A DNA stretch of 64,000 nucleotides, taken from contig JAXMAO010000002.1 in the NCBI GenBank assembly GCA_046350375.1, positions 248,001 to 312,000 on the forward strand, read 5' to 3'. Within the stretch, counting starts at the first letter, position 1. Each line of letters begins with the position of its first letter. Shown in pieces: positions 17,133-26,326 of the stretch. The notes beneath the pieces are model-generated. The model was not told the origin of the DNA. It saw only the letters and a program-made list of their open reading frames with translations, and did no database searches. Position numbers and translations under genes: made by a program. Origin of the DNA: JAXMAO01 sp046350375. GTDB lineage: Bacteria > Planctomycetota > Phycisphaerae > UBA1845 > UTPLA1.

Positions 17133-19315
17133 TCAGAGCGGGATCACTTCGATCGGAACGTTCTTGAACGCCGGCGTGCGCGATTCCGGATCGGCGCTGC
17201 CCGGCACCAGCACGTTGGCCTCGGGGAAATACATCGCCGCGTTGCCCGGGCGGATGTCGAACGGCCGCACCCGCACGGGGCGCAGCTCGCCGGCCGGTCC
17301 GCGGACCGCGACCGGCTGATCGGGCCGCAGCCGGCGCGCGGCCAGGTCGGCCGGGTTCATCAGGATCACGTCGCGGCGCTCCTGCCCGCGGTAGAGGTCT
17401 TCCTCTTCATAGACGACGGTGTTGAACTGTCCCTCGCTGCGGATCGTCATGAGGCGCAGCGCGGGCCCGCCCGGCGGCGCGGGCGGAACGGGCGTGACGA
17501 AGAAGCGCGCCCTGCCCGTGGGCGTGCGGAACTCGGGTGCGTGCAGGACGCGCCCGCCAATGTGGAACTCGCGCCGCGTCCGGTCGATGTCGGCCAGCGG
17601 CTCGAAGCCGGGCACGACGCGGGCGATCAGCCGGCGGATGGAGCGGTGCGATTCGAGCTCGCGCTTGATCGATCGGCCCGGCGTCGCCAGAACGCGCGCG
17701 CGAGCTCACCGCGACCAGCGCCCTTCGCTGCGGGCGTCGCGGAGCCTGGCCGGCCCGCCGTCGGAAAGCCGGACGAAATTGAACATCGATTCCTGCGTGG
17801 TGGGCTGGGCCTCTTCGTCGCGGGCGGCGACCGGCAGGACCAGCGTTTCGCGCGCCTGGCCGTGCACGTGGCCGGTGTTGAGCGTGGTGCTGAAGTAGGT
17901 GATCGAATCAGGCCGGCCGAACGCGGCGGGCGGCGGCGTCCGGCGTGGCGCCGTACAAGTTGCCGCCCAGGCACCAGCCGTGTCGCAGCCGGCCGTCGGT
18001 CATGGCGTCGATGCAGGCGAGCGTGTCGAGCCAGGCCCGGCGGGCAGCGGCCGGCCGAGATCGCGGCTCGAGCGCGGTCACGATCTCGCGGCACCTGAGC
18101 GCGGCGTGACGCCGACCGAGCCGACGCCTTGCACGTTGCTGTGGCCGCGGATGGGCAGCCCGGCAGCCGCTCGGCCGACCATGCCGCTGCAGCTGGCAGG
18201 TTGGCGATGGCGCGGACGTTGTCGACCCCGTGGACGTGGTGCGTGATGCCCATCGTCCAGGCGAAGATGGCGGCGCGCCGATGCGGCGTACCCGTCGGCG
18301 GCGCATCGATTTCGTCGCGCGCGGCACGCCGGACGCGGCAACCAGCTGCGGCCAGTCGGCGGCACGTCGACTGCGGCGGCGAAGGCATCGAACCCTTCGC
18401 AGTGATCGGCGATGAACCAGCTGTCGGCCGCCGCGCACCTCGCGGACGCGGCTTTTGCGATCGCCACCAGCAGCGCGATGTCGCCGCCGATGTGCGGCTG
18501 AAGGTAGTGCAGGCGCGATGGGGCTGCCGAACAGCAGGCTGCGCGAGGCGCGACAGGATGCGGAAGTTGATCAGTCCTGGCTCGCGCGCTGGTTGATGAC
18601 GATCACCTGTCCGCCACGACGGCGCAGGTCGGCGAGCATGGTCATCAACCGCGGATGGTTCGACGCCGGGTTGCCGCCGATGGCGAAGAGCAGGTCGCAG
18701 GTCGCCAGGTCGTCGAGCGCTTGGCGTGGCGGTGGCAGCTTGCCGATGGCCGATCGCAGCCCCACGCCGCTGGCCTGGTGGCGGTAGTAGCTGCAATTGT
18801 TGACGTTGTTGGTGCCGTAGAGCCGCGCGAAGAGCTGCCACAGGAACGCCGCCTCGTTCGACGCGCGACCCGAGGCGTAGAAAAAGCTCTCATCGGGCTT
18901 CGACGCGCAGCCGATCGACGCAGCGATCCAGCGACCTCCCCACGAGATGACGCGAAAACGTGTTTCTGCGGCCGCCGCCAGCGGCTGCTGCAATCGTCAA
19001 GGAGCGCTCGAGCTCGCGCGGGCCGAGGCTGCGCACGCTCGGCGAGCGTCAGCCGCTCCCAGCGGGCCGGGTCGATGCCGGGCTGCATGTCGGCCAGCAT
19101 CGCCTGGATCGATTTCTTGCAGACCTCCGGGAAGTGACCCTGCTCGTTCACCATGCCGCCCGACTGGCCGCCCATGCCCAGCGGGTCTTGCAGGCGTTCT
19201 TGCGGCGCAGGGCGCGGTAGAGGGCGCGCAGTCCGCCGGCGGCGTGCGGCGGCAGGTGAATACCAGATCGCGGGCCAGCCCCGCCCGCGCGAGACCGAAC
19301 GCATGCGTGCGGCTC
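17133..19315 (-). pseudogene. FdhF/YdeP-like molybdopterin oxidoreductase (frameshifted)
   Basis: Large molybdopterin-guanine-dinucleotide enzyme of the formate-dehydrogenase-like (YdeP) family; substrate unknown. From N to C the pieces are LRALYRALRRKNACKT, GMGGQSGGMVNEQGHFPEVC, FFYASGRASNEAAFL-WQLFARLYGTNNVNNCSYY, CDLLFAIGGNPASNHPR, IFAWTMGITHHVHGVDNVRA, LPIRGHSNVQGVGSVGVTP, WCLGGNLYGATPDA and the MGD-binding C-terminus HAPEFRTPTGRARFF. All are in family order but spread over three frames, so many single-base indels (about 17650-19200) are required. Downstream part 17133-17615 is intact. The exact start is unclear (19300-19320). Followed by mobA upstream, which makes its cofactor. Confidence 0.8.
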
Positions 19316-19324
19316 CTTCGGCAG

Positions 19325-19994
19325 GTCGATTCTAACCGGGTGCGCTGGCGGGCGGCAGCGCCTGGCCAGCTCGGCGGGCGTGTTGACGTTGGTCCAGCAG
19401 GCCTGCAACGCCGCGGGCGGCGCCCGGGCAGAACGCGCTTCCGCGAACTCGGCCAGGCGGTGCGGCGCGGGCGTGCCGGCCAGCACGCCCAGCTCGGCCA
19501 GGCGCGCCCTTCGCGACTCATAGATCCTGAAGCGGCTCGACCTGCGACGCGACGCGGCAACGCGCGGCCGTCCGCCCGCCGGCGCGCCGACGCAGCCACG
19601 CCACGGCGTCGGCACAGATCAACGGCAGGTCGCACGACACGATCAGCCACGCGGCAGCCGGGTCGTGGCGCGCGGCGGCCAGCATGCCCGCGGCCGGTCC
19701 GGCGAGGTTTGGCGCGTCGGCGATGCGCGGCAGCGCTTCGAAGCCGGCGACCGCGTGGTTGCCGAGCAGGACGACCGTGCGGCAATGGGGCGTCACGGCG
19801 GCGCAGACGCGCGCCAGCAGCGGCGCGCCGGCGTGCACGATCAGCGGCTTGTCGCGCCCCATGCGCGTGCTGGCGCCGCCGACCAGCAGGCCGGCGCACA
19901 GCGGCGGAAGCGTCGCGGCAGGGTCGACAGGCGCCACGGCCAGTTGTCGCGCCCGGCCCGGTCGATCTCCGAAGGCAGAGGCGTGCGGCGGCAT
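19325..19994 (-). CDS. mobA: Molybdenum cofactor guanylyltransferase (frameshift)
   Basis: Attaches GMP to molybdopterin to make the MGD cofactor. From ATG 19994, the nucleotide-binding LLVGGASTRMGRDKPLIVHA is near residues 32-51, followed by IADAPNLAGPAAGMLAA and WLIVSCDLPLICADAVAWL. The frame is lost near 19520; the C-terminal part continues in another frame (RRARLAELGVLAGTP to NVNTPAELARRC), where NVNTPAEL is the usual MobA ending. End coordinate is approximate. The gene precedes the MGD-dependent oxidoreductase on the same strand and is divergent from aroD-aroE. Confidence 0.82.
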
Positions 19995-20038
19995 GAGACC
20001 GCGGAACCGGCCGCGCTGTCGGCGGTGTCGATCTGGCA

Positions 20039-20044
20039 TAGGAT
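20039..20044 (+). promoter_or_regulatory. -10 box of aroD-aroE (leaderless start)
   Basis: TAGGAT, preceded by CA, ends only 6 nt before ATG 20051. No purine-rich ribosome-binding site lies between them and no good -35 is seen, so transcription probably begins at or next to the start codon. Confidence 0.4.
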
Positions 20045-20050
20045 GACGCC

Positions 20051-21659
20051 ATGACGCTGCTGATTGCCTCGGTCATTGCCGACACGCCGGATGAGGCGAT
20101 CGCCGACCTGTCCGCGGCCGTCGCGGCCGGGGCCACGGCCATCGAGCTGCGAGGCCGATGCGGCACGGCGGGTGCGACGGCGTGGTCATTCGCAGCGTCG
20201 CAGCAGCCCGACCGGCGGGCATGCCGCTCATCCTGACGCTGCATCGGCGGCCGAGGGCGGCCTGTGGGACGGCGACGACCAGCCGCGGCTGGCGCGGCTC
20301 ATCGCGCTTTCGCCCGCGGCCGAATTGATCGACGTCGAGTTCGCCACCTGGCAGCGCTCGGCCAACGTGCGGCAGAAGATCGACCTGGCGTGTCGCGCCG
20401 GCAGTCGCGATCCGGCGGCGCGGCTGATCCTCTCGGCGCACGAGTTGGGCGGCCGACCGGCGACGCTGACCGCACGACTGGCGCAGATGCTCGAGGTCGA
20501 GTCGGCCGACGTGGTGAAGCTGGTCTGGGCGGCCCGCACGGTCCGCGACAACTTCGAGGCGCTGGAGCTGATCCGCCAGTCGCCGAAGCCGATCGTGGCG
20601 ACCTGCACCGGCCCGGCGGGGTTGCCCGGGCGCGTGCTGGCGCGGAAATTCGGCGCGTTCGGGGTTTACGCGGCGGCCAGCGACCAGCGACCGGCGGCGC
20701 CGGGACAGCCAGGCGTCGCGCTGCTCACGCGGCGCTATCGCTGGGACAAGATCGGCCCGCAGACGCGCGTCTTCGGCGTGGTCGGCTGGCCGGTCGAGCA
20801 GTCGCTCTCGCCGGCGGCGCACAACGCCGCGTTCGACGCGGCGGGAATCGACGCGGTCTATCTGCCGCTGCCGGTCGAGCCGAGCTACGAGTCGTTCAAG
20901 GCGCTGCTGGTCGAGCTGGCGGCGCGGCCGTGGCTCGACTGGGCCGGGCTGTCGGTCACGCTGCCGCACAAGGAGCACGCACTGCGCGCCGTGCAGAGCG
21001 TCGGCGGGACCATCGATCCGGCCTGTGCGGCGATCGGCGCGGCCAACACGCTGACGTTCGCCGGCGGGCGGCTGCACGCGTCGAACACCGATGCCCCGGC
21101 CGCGGCGGCGCTGATCGCGGCGGCGTGCGGTCGCGGCGAGCGCGATCTGGCCAAGCTGCGGATTGGCGTGCTCGGGGCGGGCGGCGCCGCCCGCGCGGTG
21201 GTCTGGGCGCTGCGCGCCGCGGGCGCCGAGACGTGCGTGTTCAATCGCGATGTGTCGCGCGCGGCGCGGCTGGCGGCCGAGCTGGGCGGCGCGTCGGCCG
21301 CGTGGGAGGCGCGGCTGACGTGGCGCGGCGACGGCTGGGTCAACTGCACGCCGATCGGCGGCGGCGACGCAAACGAATCGCCGCTGCCGGAAGCGGCGCT
21401 GGTTGGCGGGCCGGTCGTGGTCGACCTGGTCTATCGCGCGGCGCCGACGGCGCTGGTGCAGGCGGCCGCGGCGCAGGGCTGTCGCGTGGTGACAGGTGTC
21501 GACTTTTTCATCGAGCAGGCGGCGCGGCAGTTTGCCCACTGGACCGGTCAGCATGCGCCGCGCCCGGCCATGGCGGCCGCCGTCGCCGCCGAACTGCGCG
21601 ACCGCGCCGCCCGTTCGAGCGGCGAACCCGGGGCCGATCAGCGTCGCGACGGGACCTAA
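20051..21659 (+). CDS. aroDE: AroD-AroE fusion: 3-dehydroquinase / shikimate dehydrogenase
   Basis: Two shikimate-pathway steps in one protein. N-terminal type I dehydroquinate dehydratase: LIASVIADTPDEAIADL, DVEFATWQR, LILSAHELGGRPAT and VVKLVWAARTVRDNF with the Schiff-base lysine. From about 20770 the shikimate dehydrogenase domain: VVGWPVEQSLSPAAHNAAFD, LSVTLPHKEHALRA, IGAANTLTF, ASNTDAPAA and the NADP-binding LGAGGAARAVVWALRAAG. Indels between about 20140 and 20245 break the frame; with them repaired the text reads VVIRSVAAARPAGMPLILTL and joins the main frame. About 535 aa if intact. aroK follows two genes downstream. Confidence 0.9.
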
Positions 21660-21811
21660 GTTGCGTCAGAACGGTGCGGCGCTCGGCGTATTCTCGCTGC
21701 CGGGGCGCTACTTTCCGGCCCGAACGGGGGAGACAGCCCCCCCGGCCGGTTATACAATGGCCCGCTGGCGCCTGCGACGGCGCGCGCCAGCGGCACAACA
21801 GGACACCCTGA

Positions 21812-22669
21812 ATGTTGGTGCTCCACACATCAGACCTGATGGGGCGGGCCGGTCACTACGCCGCGCTGGCGTCGGTGGCGACGGCGGCGCGTCCCCACGT
21901 GCTGGTGCTGGGCGGCAACAACTTCCCGGATGACTCGTCGCGCCACCCGGAGGAAATGGGCACCCGCCAGCCGGCGTTCGTGCTGGACGCCTTCCGGCGC
22001 TGGCTGGGAGACCTGACCCGGGCCTTGCCTGGCCTGCAAGTTGCAACCGTCTTCGGCAACCACGACTGGCTCAGCAGCGCCGCCGCCATCGACGAGCTGG
22101 CCCGGCAGATGCCCCAGCTGCACGTGCTGACGCACGAGCGGGCGATCGAGCTGGCCGGCCTGCCGTTTGTCGGCTACTCGCGCACACCGCCGACCTCGGG
22201 CTATACCAAGGACTTCGAGCGGCTCGACCTGCCCGGCGACCTGCTGCCGCTGGTCGGCGGCGCCCGGTGGGACCCGGTGCGCAAGCGGGCCCAGACCGGC
22301 CCGGCGAAGCACCAGTACACGCAGTTCCCCTCCATCGGCGAAGAGCTCGAGCGCCTGGCCGCCCCGGCGACGCCGTGGGTCTTCGTCTGCCACTGCCCGC
22401 CGCACGACACCGTGCTCGACAGCAACTTTCAGCGCGAGCCGATCGGTTCTCGCGGCGTCCGGCAGGCGATCGAAAAACGCCAGCCGTTGCTCTCGTTGCA
22501 CGGTCACGTGTCCTCCAGCCCGGACATCACCGGCGCGTGCCAGACCACGCTCGGCAAGACGGTCGCCATCAACGTCGGGCAGCATCACGAGGCGCTCTGC
22601 TGTGCGCTGATCGAGATCGACATCGGGGCGCGGCGGATCGTGCGCGTCGACGCACGGCGGCCGCGGTGA
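21812..22669 (+). CDS. Metallophosphoesterase with atypical first motif
   Basis: Calcineurin-like phosphoesterase, 285 aa. Motifs LVLGGNN, FGNHDWL, CHCPPHDTVLD and LSLHGHVSSSPD match the metal-binding blocks, but the first block reads TSDLMGR where DxH is expected, and LGGNN stands where GDxxD is usual. Metal-site changes are therefore likely and it may bind a single metal. Substrate unknown. The stop overlaps the aroK GTG start, so it is translated with aroK. A TATACA box lies near 21752. Confidence 0.75.
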   Translation: MLVLHTSDLMGRAGHYAALASVATAARPHVLVLGGNNFPDDSSRHPEEMGTRQPAFVLDAFRRWLGDLTRALPGLQVATVFGNHDWLSSAAAIDELARQMPQLHVLTHERAIELAGLPFVGYSRTPPTSGYTKDFERLDLPGDLLPLVGGARWDPVRKRAQTGPAKHQYTQFPSIGEELERLAAPATPWVFVCHCPPHDTVLDSNFQREPIGSRGVRQAIEKRQPLLSLHGHVSSSPDITGACQTTLGKTVAINVGQHHEALCCALIEIDIGARRIVRVDARRPR

Positions 22670-23193
22670 TCCTGGCGCTCATCGGCCTGCGCGGCAGCGG
22701 CAAATCGACAATTGGTCCGCGGGTGGCCCGGAAACTGGGGTGGGAATTCATCGATTCCGATGCGCAGGTGGTCGCGCGGGCCGGCTGTTCCATCCGCGCC
22801 CTGTTTGAGCGCCAGGGGGAATCTGCGTTTCGCGACCTCGAGGCCGAGGTGATCGCCGCGCTGCCCGAGAGCGAGCGCTGCGTGGTGGCGCTGGGTGGCG
22901 GGGCGCTCGACCGGCCGGAGACGGTGGCACGTCTGCGGCCGGTAGCGCGGTTCGTGTGGCTGCGGGCCGCACCCGAGACGCTGGCGCGGCGGATCTCCGC
23001 CGACCCCCATTCGACCGAGCAGCGCCCGCCGCTGACAAACCTTCCGCCCGCAGACGAACTCCGCGCGCTATTGGCGCGGCGCGAGCCGATCTTCGCCGCG
23101 CTGGCCGAACTAACGATCGAGACCGACGCGCTGTCGCCGGACGCGGCCACGGAACAGATCGTCGCTTGGCAGCGCTCGAAAAACCGGGCATAA
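22666..23193 (+). CDS. aroK: Shikimate kinase
   Basis: Phosphorylates shikimate with ATP. 175 aa, standard length. Walker A GLRGSGKSTIG at residues 6-16, shikimate-binding FIDSDAQVV (family DxD), FRDLEAEVI (family FRxxE) and ALGGGALDR with the Walker-B-like GGG. GTG start at 22666 overlaps the previous stop in GTGA. Third aromatic-pathway activity in this plus-strand run. Confidence 0.94.
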   Translation: MILALIGLRGSGKSTIGPRVARKLGWEFIDSDAQVVARAGCSIRALFERQGESAFRDLEAEVIAALPESERCVVALGGGALDRPETVARLRPVARFVWLRAAPETLARRISADPHSTEQRPPLTNLPPADELRALLARREPIFAALAELTIETDALSPDAATEQIVAWQRSKNRA

Positions 23194-23203
23194 CCTCCGC
23201 CCG

Positions 23204-24652
23204 GTGCCCTGGGTCCTGCCGATCTCGGTGCTGTTTGTCGCGCTGCTGGGCGCGATCGTGGGCAGCTTTCTGAACGTCGTCGTCTATCGCCTGCCGCGCG
23301 GGCTGTCGGTGCACATGCCGCGGCGCTCATTCTGTCCGGCCTGCGGACAGCCGATTCGCGCGCTCGACAACGTGCCGGTCATCAGCTGGCTGACGCTGCG
23401 CGGGCGCTGCCGGAGCTGCGCCGCGCCGATTCCGACGCGCTACCCGGTGGTCGAGCTGCTGTCGTGCCTGGTCTTCGTGATGGTGTGGGACGCGCTGTTC
23501 GTCGGGCGCGTGCTGACGAATCTTGCAGGCCCGATGGCCGACTGGGCGCCGGCGGCGGCATTCCTGGTGCTGTTCGCGGCGCTGCTGGCGGCGTCGGCGA
23601 TGGACGTCGAGGCTTACCTGATCGACGTGCGGCTGACGCACGTGGCAATGATCGCCGGCGTGGCGGGCGGCGCGGCCTGGGGCGTGGCGCGGCCCTTCGC
23701 GGCGACCGGCGGACTGGTGCCCGACCCGGCGCCGGGCGCGGTGATGAGCCCGGCGGTGGTGGCGACGGGCGTGGCGCTGGCGCTCGGCTGGGGGCTGACC
23801 TGGCTGATCGCGCTGCGCAGCTCCGAGCCGGAACCGGGCGGGCCCGGCGATGAGCCGGCGGCGACGCCCGAAACCGAGGCGGCGCCGGCCGCGCCGCGTC
23901 GCGGCGGTCTCGACGTGGCGATGCTGCTGCTGGCGGTGGCGGGGGTCTGCGTTGCTGTGATGCTCGACGCGGCCTGGTGGCCCGGCGGTCCGCTGGCGCC
24001 CACGCATCAGCGCGCCACGGCCGGGCTGGCGATCCTGCTGGCGGTGATGATCCTGGCGTCGATGACCCACCGGCCGGCCGACCAGGTGATGGAAGAGACG
24101 ATCGTCGCCGAGCAGGCGCAGGCGCGCGGCGTCGCGGCGCGCGAGCTGGCGTGGCGGCTGCCGGCGATCGGCGCCGCGGGCGGTGTCGTGCTGGCGCTGC
24201 GATTGACCGGGCGACTGGGGCTCGACTGGTCGACGGTCGAGGCGTGGATCGGTCAGCGCGGCGCCGGGCTGGCCGCCGGGCTGGGCCAGGCGGTGGCGGG
24301 GATGATGATCGCCGCGGCGATCGGCTGGACGGTGCGGATCGGGTTCACGCTGCTGCTCGGCAAGGAAGCCTTCGGCGTCGGCGACATCTATCTCATGGCG
24401 GCGATCGGCGCGACCGGCGGCGTGACGCTGGCGGTGGCGGCGTTTTTTCTGGGGGCGATGCTGGCGCTGGTGGGGGTGCTGGCGGCGTCGTTCCGCAAGC
24501 GGGCCCGGGCGCTGCCGTTCGGACCGTGGCTGTCGCTGGGCGCGCTGGCGGGGTTGTGGCTGCGCGACGGGCTGGCCGACGGCGCCGCTCGGACGGCGCT
24601 CGGTCTGTGGGGGCTGCTGGTCCACGGCGACCTGGGCGGCGCGACGCCGTAG
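23204..24652 (+). CDS. Prepilin peptidase (A24 family), enlarged
   Basis: Membrane aspartic peptidase that cleaves and N-methylates type IV pilin or type II secretion pseudopilin precursors. N-terminus AIVGSFLNVVVYRLPRG and two zinc pairs CPAC and CRSC (residues about 44-75) form the methylase domain. Catalytic aspartates are in SAMDVEAYLIDVR (about residue 128) and GVGDIYLMAAIGA (about residue 391). 482 aa, roughly double the usual size because a region rich in Pro/Glu/Ala and extra membrane helices (about 170-340) separates the two aspartates. GTG start 23204. No pilin genes are in the window. Confidence 0.9.
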   Translation: MPWVLPISVLFVALLGAIVGSFLNVVVYRLPRGLSVHMPRRSFCPACGQPIRALDNVPVISWLTLRGRCRSCAAPIPTRYPVVELLSCLVFVMVWDALFVGRVLTNLAGPMADWAPAAAFLVLFAALLAASAMDVEAYLIDVRLTHVAMIAGVAGGAAWGVARPFAATGGLVPDPAPGAVMSPAVVATGVALALGWGLTWLIALRSSEPEPGGPGDEPAATPETEAAPAAPRRGGLDVAMLLLAVAGVCVAVMLDAAWWPGGPLAPTHQRATAGLAILLAVMILASMTHRPADQVMEETIVAEQAQARGVAARELAWRLPAIGAAGGVVLALRLTGRLGLDWSTVEAWIGQRGAGLAAGLGQAVAGMMIAAAIGWTVRIGFTLLLGKEAFGVGDIYLMAAIGATGGVTLAVAAFFLGAMLALVGVLAASFRKRARALPFGPWLSLGALAGLWLRDGLADGAARTALGLWGLLVHGDLGGATP

Positions 24653-24693
24653 TTCCGCCGCCGGCGCGTTAGACTGTCCGGACGGAGTGCACG

Positions 24694-25089
24694 ATGACCC
24701 GCATCGGGCGATTCTGGGCCTACCTGCGGCTGACGCTCCTGGCGGCCGTGGCGCTGTTTGTGCTGATCACGGTCTGGGCGAATCGCGGCTATCGCACCGA
24801 CTTCTGGTTCGGCCGGCGGTTCGAGCAGGTACCGACGCTGTGGCTGATCGCGCTGTCGGCGGCGGCGGCGGTGCTGGTGTTCGCGATCCTGGCGCGCGTT
24901 CGCGGCGTGCTGCGCGACGTGGCCGCGGCGCGCGACGACCGTCGCCAGGCACACCAGGCCGTGCGACAGCGCGAGCTGACCGACGCGCTGGCGGCGCAGG
25001 AGCGGCGCATCGACGCCAAGCTGCGCCAGGCCGTCGGACCGGGGGCGGCCGCGCCACCGGGCGATTCGCGCCCCGGAACGCCGCACTGA
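24694..25089 (+). CDS. LapA-like two-helix membrane protein
   Basis: 131 aa. Two membrane helices (residues 12-32 and 50-70) are separated by a short loop ending in VPTLWLIALS, followed by an arginine- and glutamine-rich coiled-coil-like tail; this is the DUF1049/LapA layout. CGGAG lies just before ATG 24694. Function not known with certainty; LapA-type proteins act in envelope biogenesis in other bacteria. Confidence 0.5.
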   Translation: MTRIGRFWAYLRLTLLAAVALFVLITVWANRGYRTDFWFGRRFEQVPTLWLIALSAAAAVLVFAILARVRGVLRDVAAARDDRRQAHQAVRQRELTDALAAQERRIDAKLRQAVGPGAAAPPGDSRPGTPH

Positions 25090-25197
25090 CAGCCCCGCGG
25101 CGGGCCCCTCGTTGACACTGCCGCTCGCGACACGTAGGCTCTGGTGAGCGCTGCGGGTCACGCTCCATACACAAGCAGCCCGCGCGGCGCCGACACC

Positions 25198-25398
25198 ATG
25201 CTCGATCCGGCCTTGCTCGAAATCCTGGTCTGCCCCAAGTGCCACGCCAAGGTCGAACCGCGCGACGTGACCGTTGGCGACCGGACCGAGACGCGCCTGG
25301 TCTGCACCGGCCCGGCGTGCGGGCTGCGCTACCCGATCCATGACGGCATCCCGGTCATGCTGATCGAGGAGGCCGACGCGCCGCCGTCCGGGCGGTAA
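25198..25398 (+). CDS. Trm112-family zinc protein
   Basis: 66 aa. MLDPALLEILVCPKCHAKVE with the first zinc pair CPKC, then CTGPACGLRYPIHDGIPVML. The whole protein matches the Trm112/UPF0434 family; eukaryotic Trm112 activates methyltransferases, while the bacterial role is unclear. ATG 25198 corresponds to the family start; an upstream in-frame GTG at 25144 is unlikely. Confidence 0.88.
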   Translation: MLDPALLEILVCPKCHAKVEPRDVTVGDRTETRLVCTGPACGLRYPIHDGIPVMLIEEADAPPSGR

Positions 25399-25494
25399 GG
25401 GGGACCTGTGGGCGGCGGCCCGGCTCGGCGCGGGGCGGCTGCGCCGGGGGATTTCGGGGCCACGGGCATCGTCGAAGCGTTTCGGGTGAGCATC

Positions 25495-26253
25495 GTGAAG
25501 TTCGCGATCATCTCCGACATTCACTCAAACCTCGAAGCGCTCCAGGCGGTCCTGGCGGACATCGACCTGCGCCGCGTCGAGAAGATCGTCTGCCTCGGCG
25601 ACGTGGTGGGCTACGGCGCCAGCCCCGGGCCGTGCCTCGACCTGGTGATGCAGCGCACCGTCGTCAGCCTGTGCGGCAACCACGACCACGCCGTCTTCTA
25701 CGAGCCGACCAACTTCAACGCCGCCGCCGAGCGGGCCTGCTACTGGACGCGCCAGGCGCTCGAGGAGGACGCCGACGCCGAGACGCGCAATCGCCGCTGG
25801 CGCTTCCTCGGCAACCTGCCGGTGCGATTCGCGCTGAACGACATGCTGTTCGTGCATGCCTCGCCGCGCAAGCCGATCAACGAATACCTGTTCCCCGACG
25901 ACGTGTACGCCAATCCGCAGAAGCTCCTGGCGAACTTCGAGCGGATGGACAAGACCACCTGCTTCGTCGGCCACACGCACGTGCCCGGCGTGTTCGTCGA
26001 CGACCCCTACTTCGAGCCGCCGTACGAGATGGACGGCGGAAAGTATCACATCGGCGAGGAGAAGGTGATCATCAACGTCGGCAGCGTCGGCCAGCCGCGC
26101 GACCGCGATCCGCGCGCCAGCTACGTGGTCGTGGACGAGACGGAGATCGAATTCGTGCGGCTGGAATATGACGTGGCCGCGGCCGCCGCCCGCATCCGCA
26201 GCAATCCCAATCTCGACGAATTCCTCGGCACGCGCCTGTTCGAGGGGCGCTAG
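25495..26253 (+). CDS. Metallophosphoesterase (YfcE/Ap4A-hydrolase-like)
   Basis: 252 aa. Complete metal-site blocks: ISDIHSNLEAL, VCLGDVVGYGASP, LCGNHDHAV, FVHASPRKP and FVGHTHVPGVF, then IINVGSVGQPRDRDPRASY. This is the planctomycete-widespread relative of diadenosine tetraphosphatase and YfcE phosphodiesterase. GTG 25495 gives the usual VKFAIISDIHSN start; GTG 25486 is an alternative. Unlike the other phosphoesterase at 21812 it has all canonical residues. Confidence 0.85.
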   Translation: MKFAIISDIHSNLEALQAVLADIDLRRVEKIVCLGDVVGYGASPGPCLDLVMQRTVVSLCGNHDHAVFYEPTNFNAAAERACYWTRQALEEDADAETRNRRWRFLGNLPVRFALNDMLFVHASPRKPINEYLFPDDVYANPQKLLANFERMDKTTCFVGHTHVPGVFVDDPYFEPPYEMDGGKYHIGEEKVIINVGSVGQPRDRDPRASYVVVDETEIEFVRLEYDVAAAAARIRSNPNLDEFLGTRLFEGR

Positions 26254-26326
26254 CGCGCTGCCGCACCGCACCCCCGCGCTTGGCCCGTCGCCCAGCAATT
26301 TCGCCGCCGCAAGCCTGTCCCGATCG

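Noticed and set aside
25525..26326. Minus-strand extension that would make one 733-residue protein to 25525
   Set aside because: It runs antisense through the whole metallophosphoesterase gene with no domain; a single indel near 26525 instead leads to a sensible stop at 26327.
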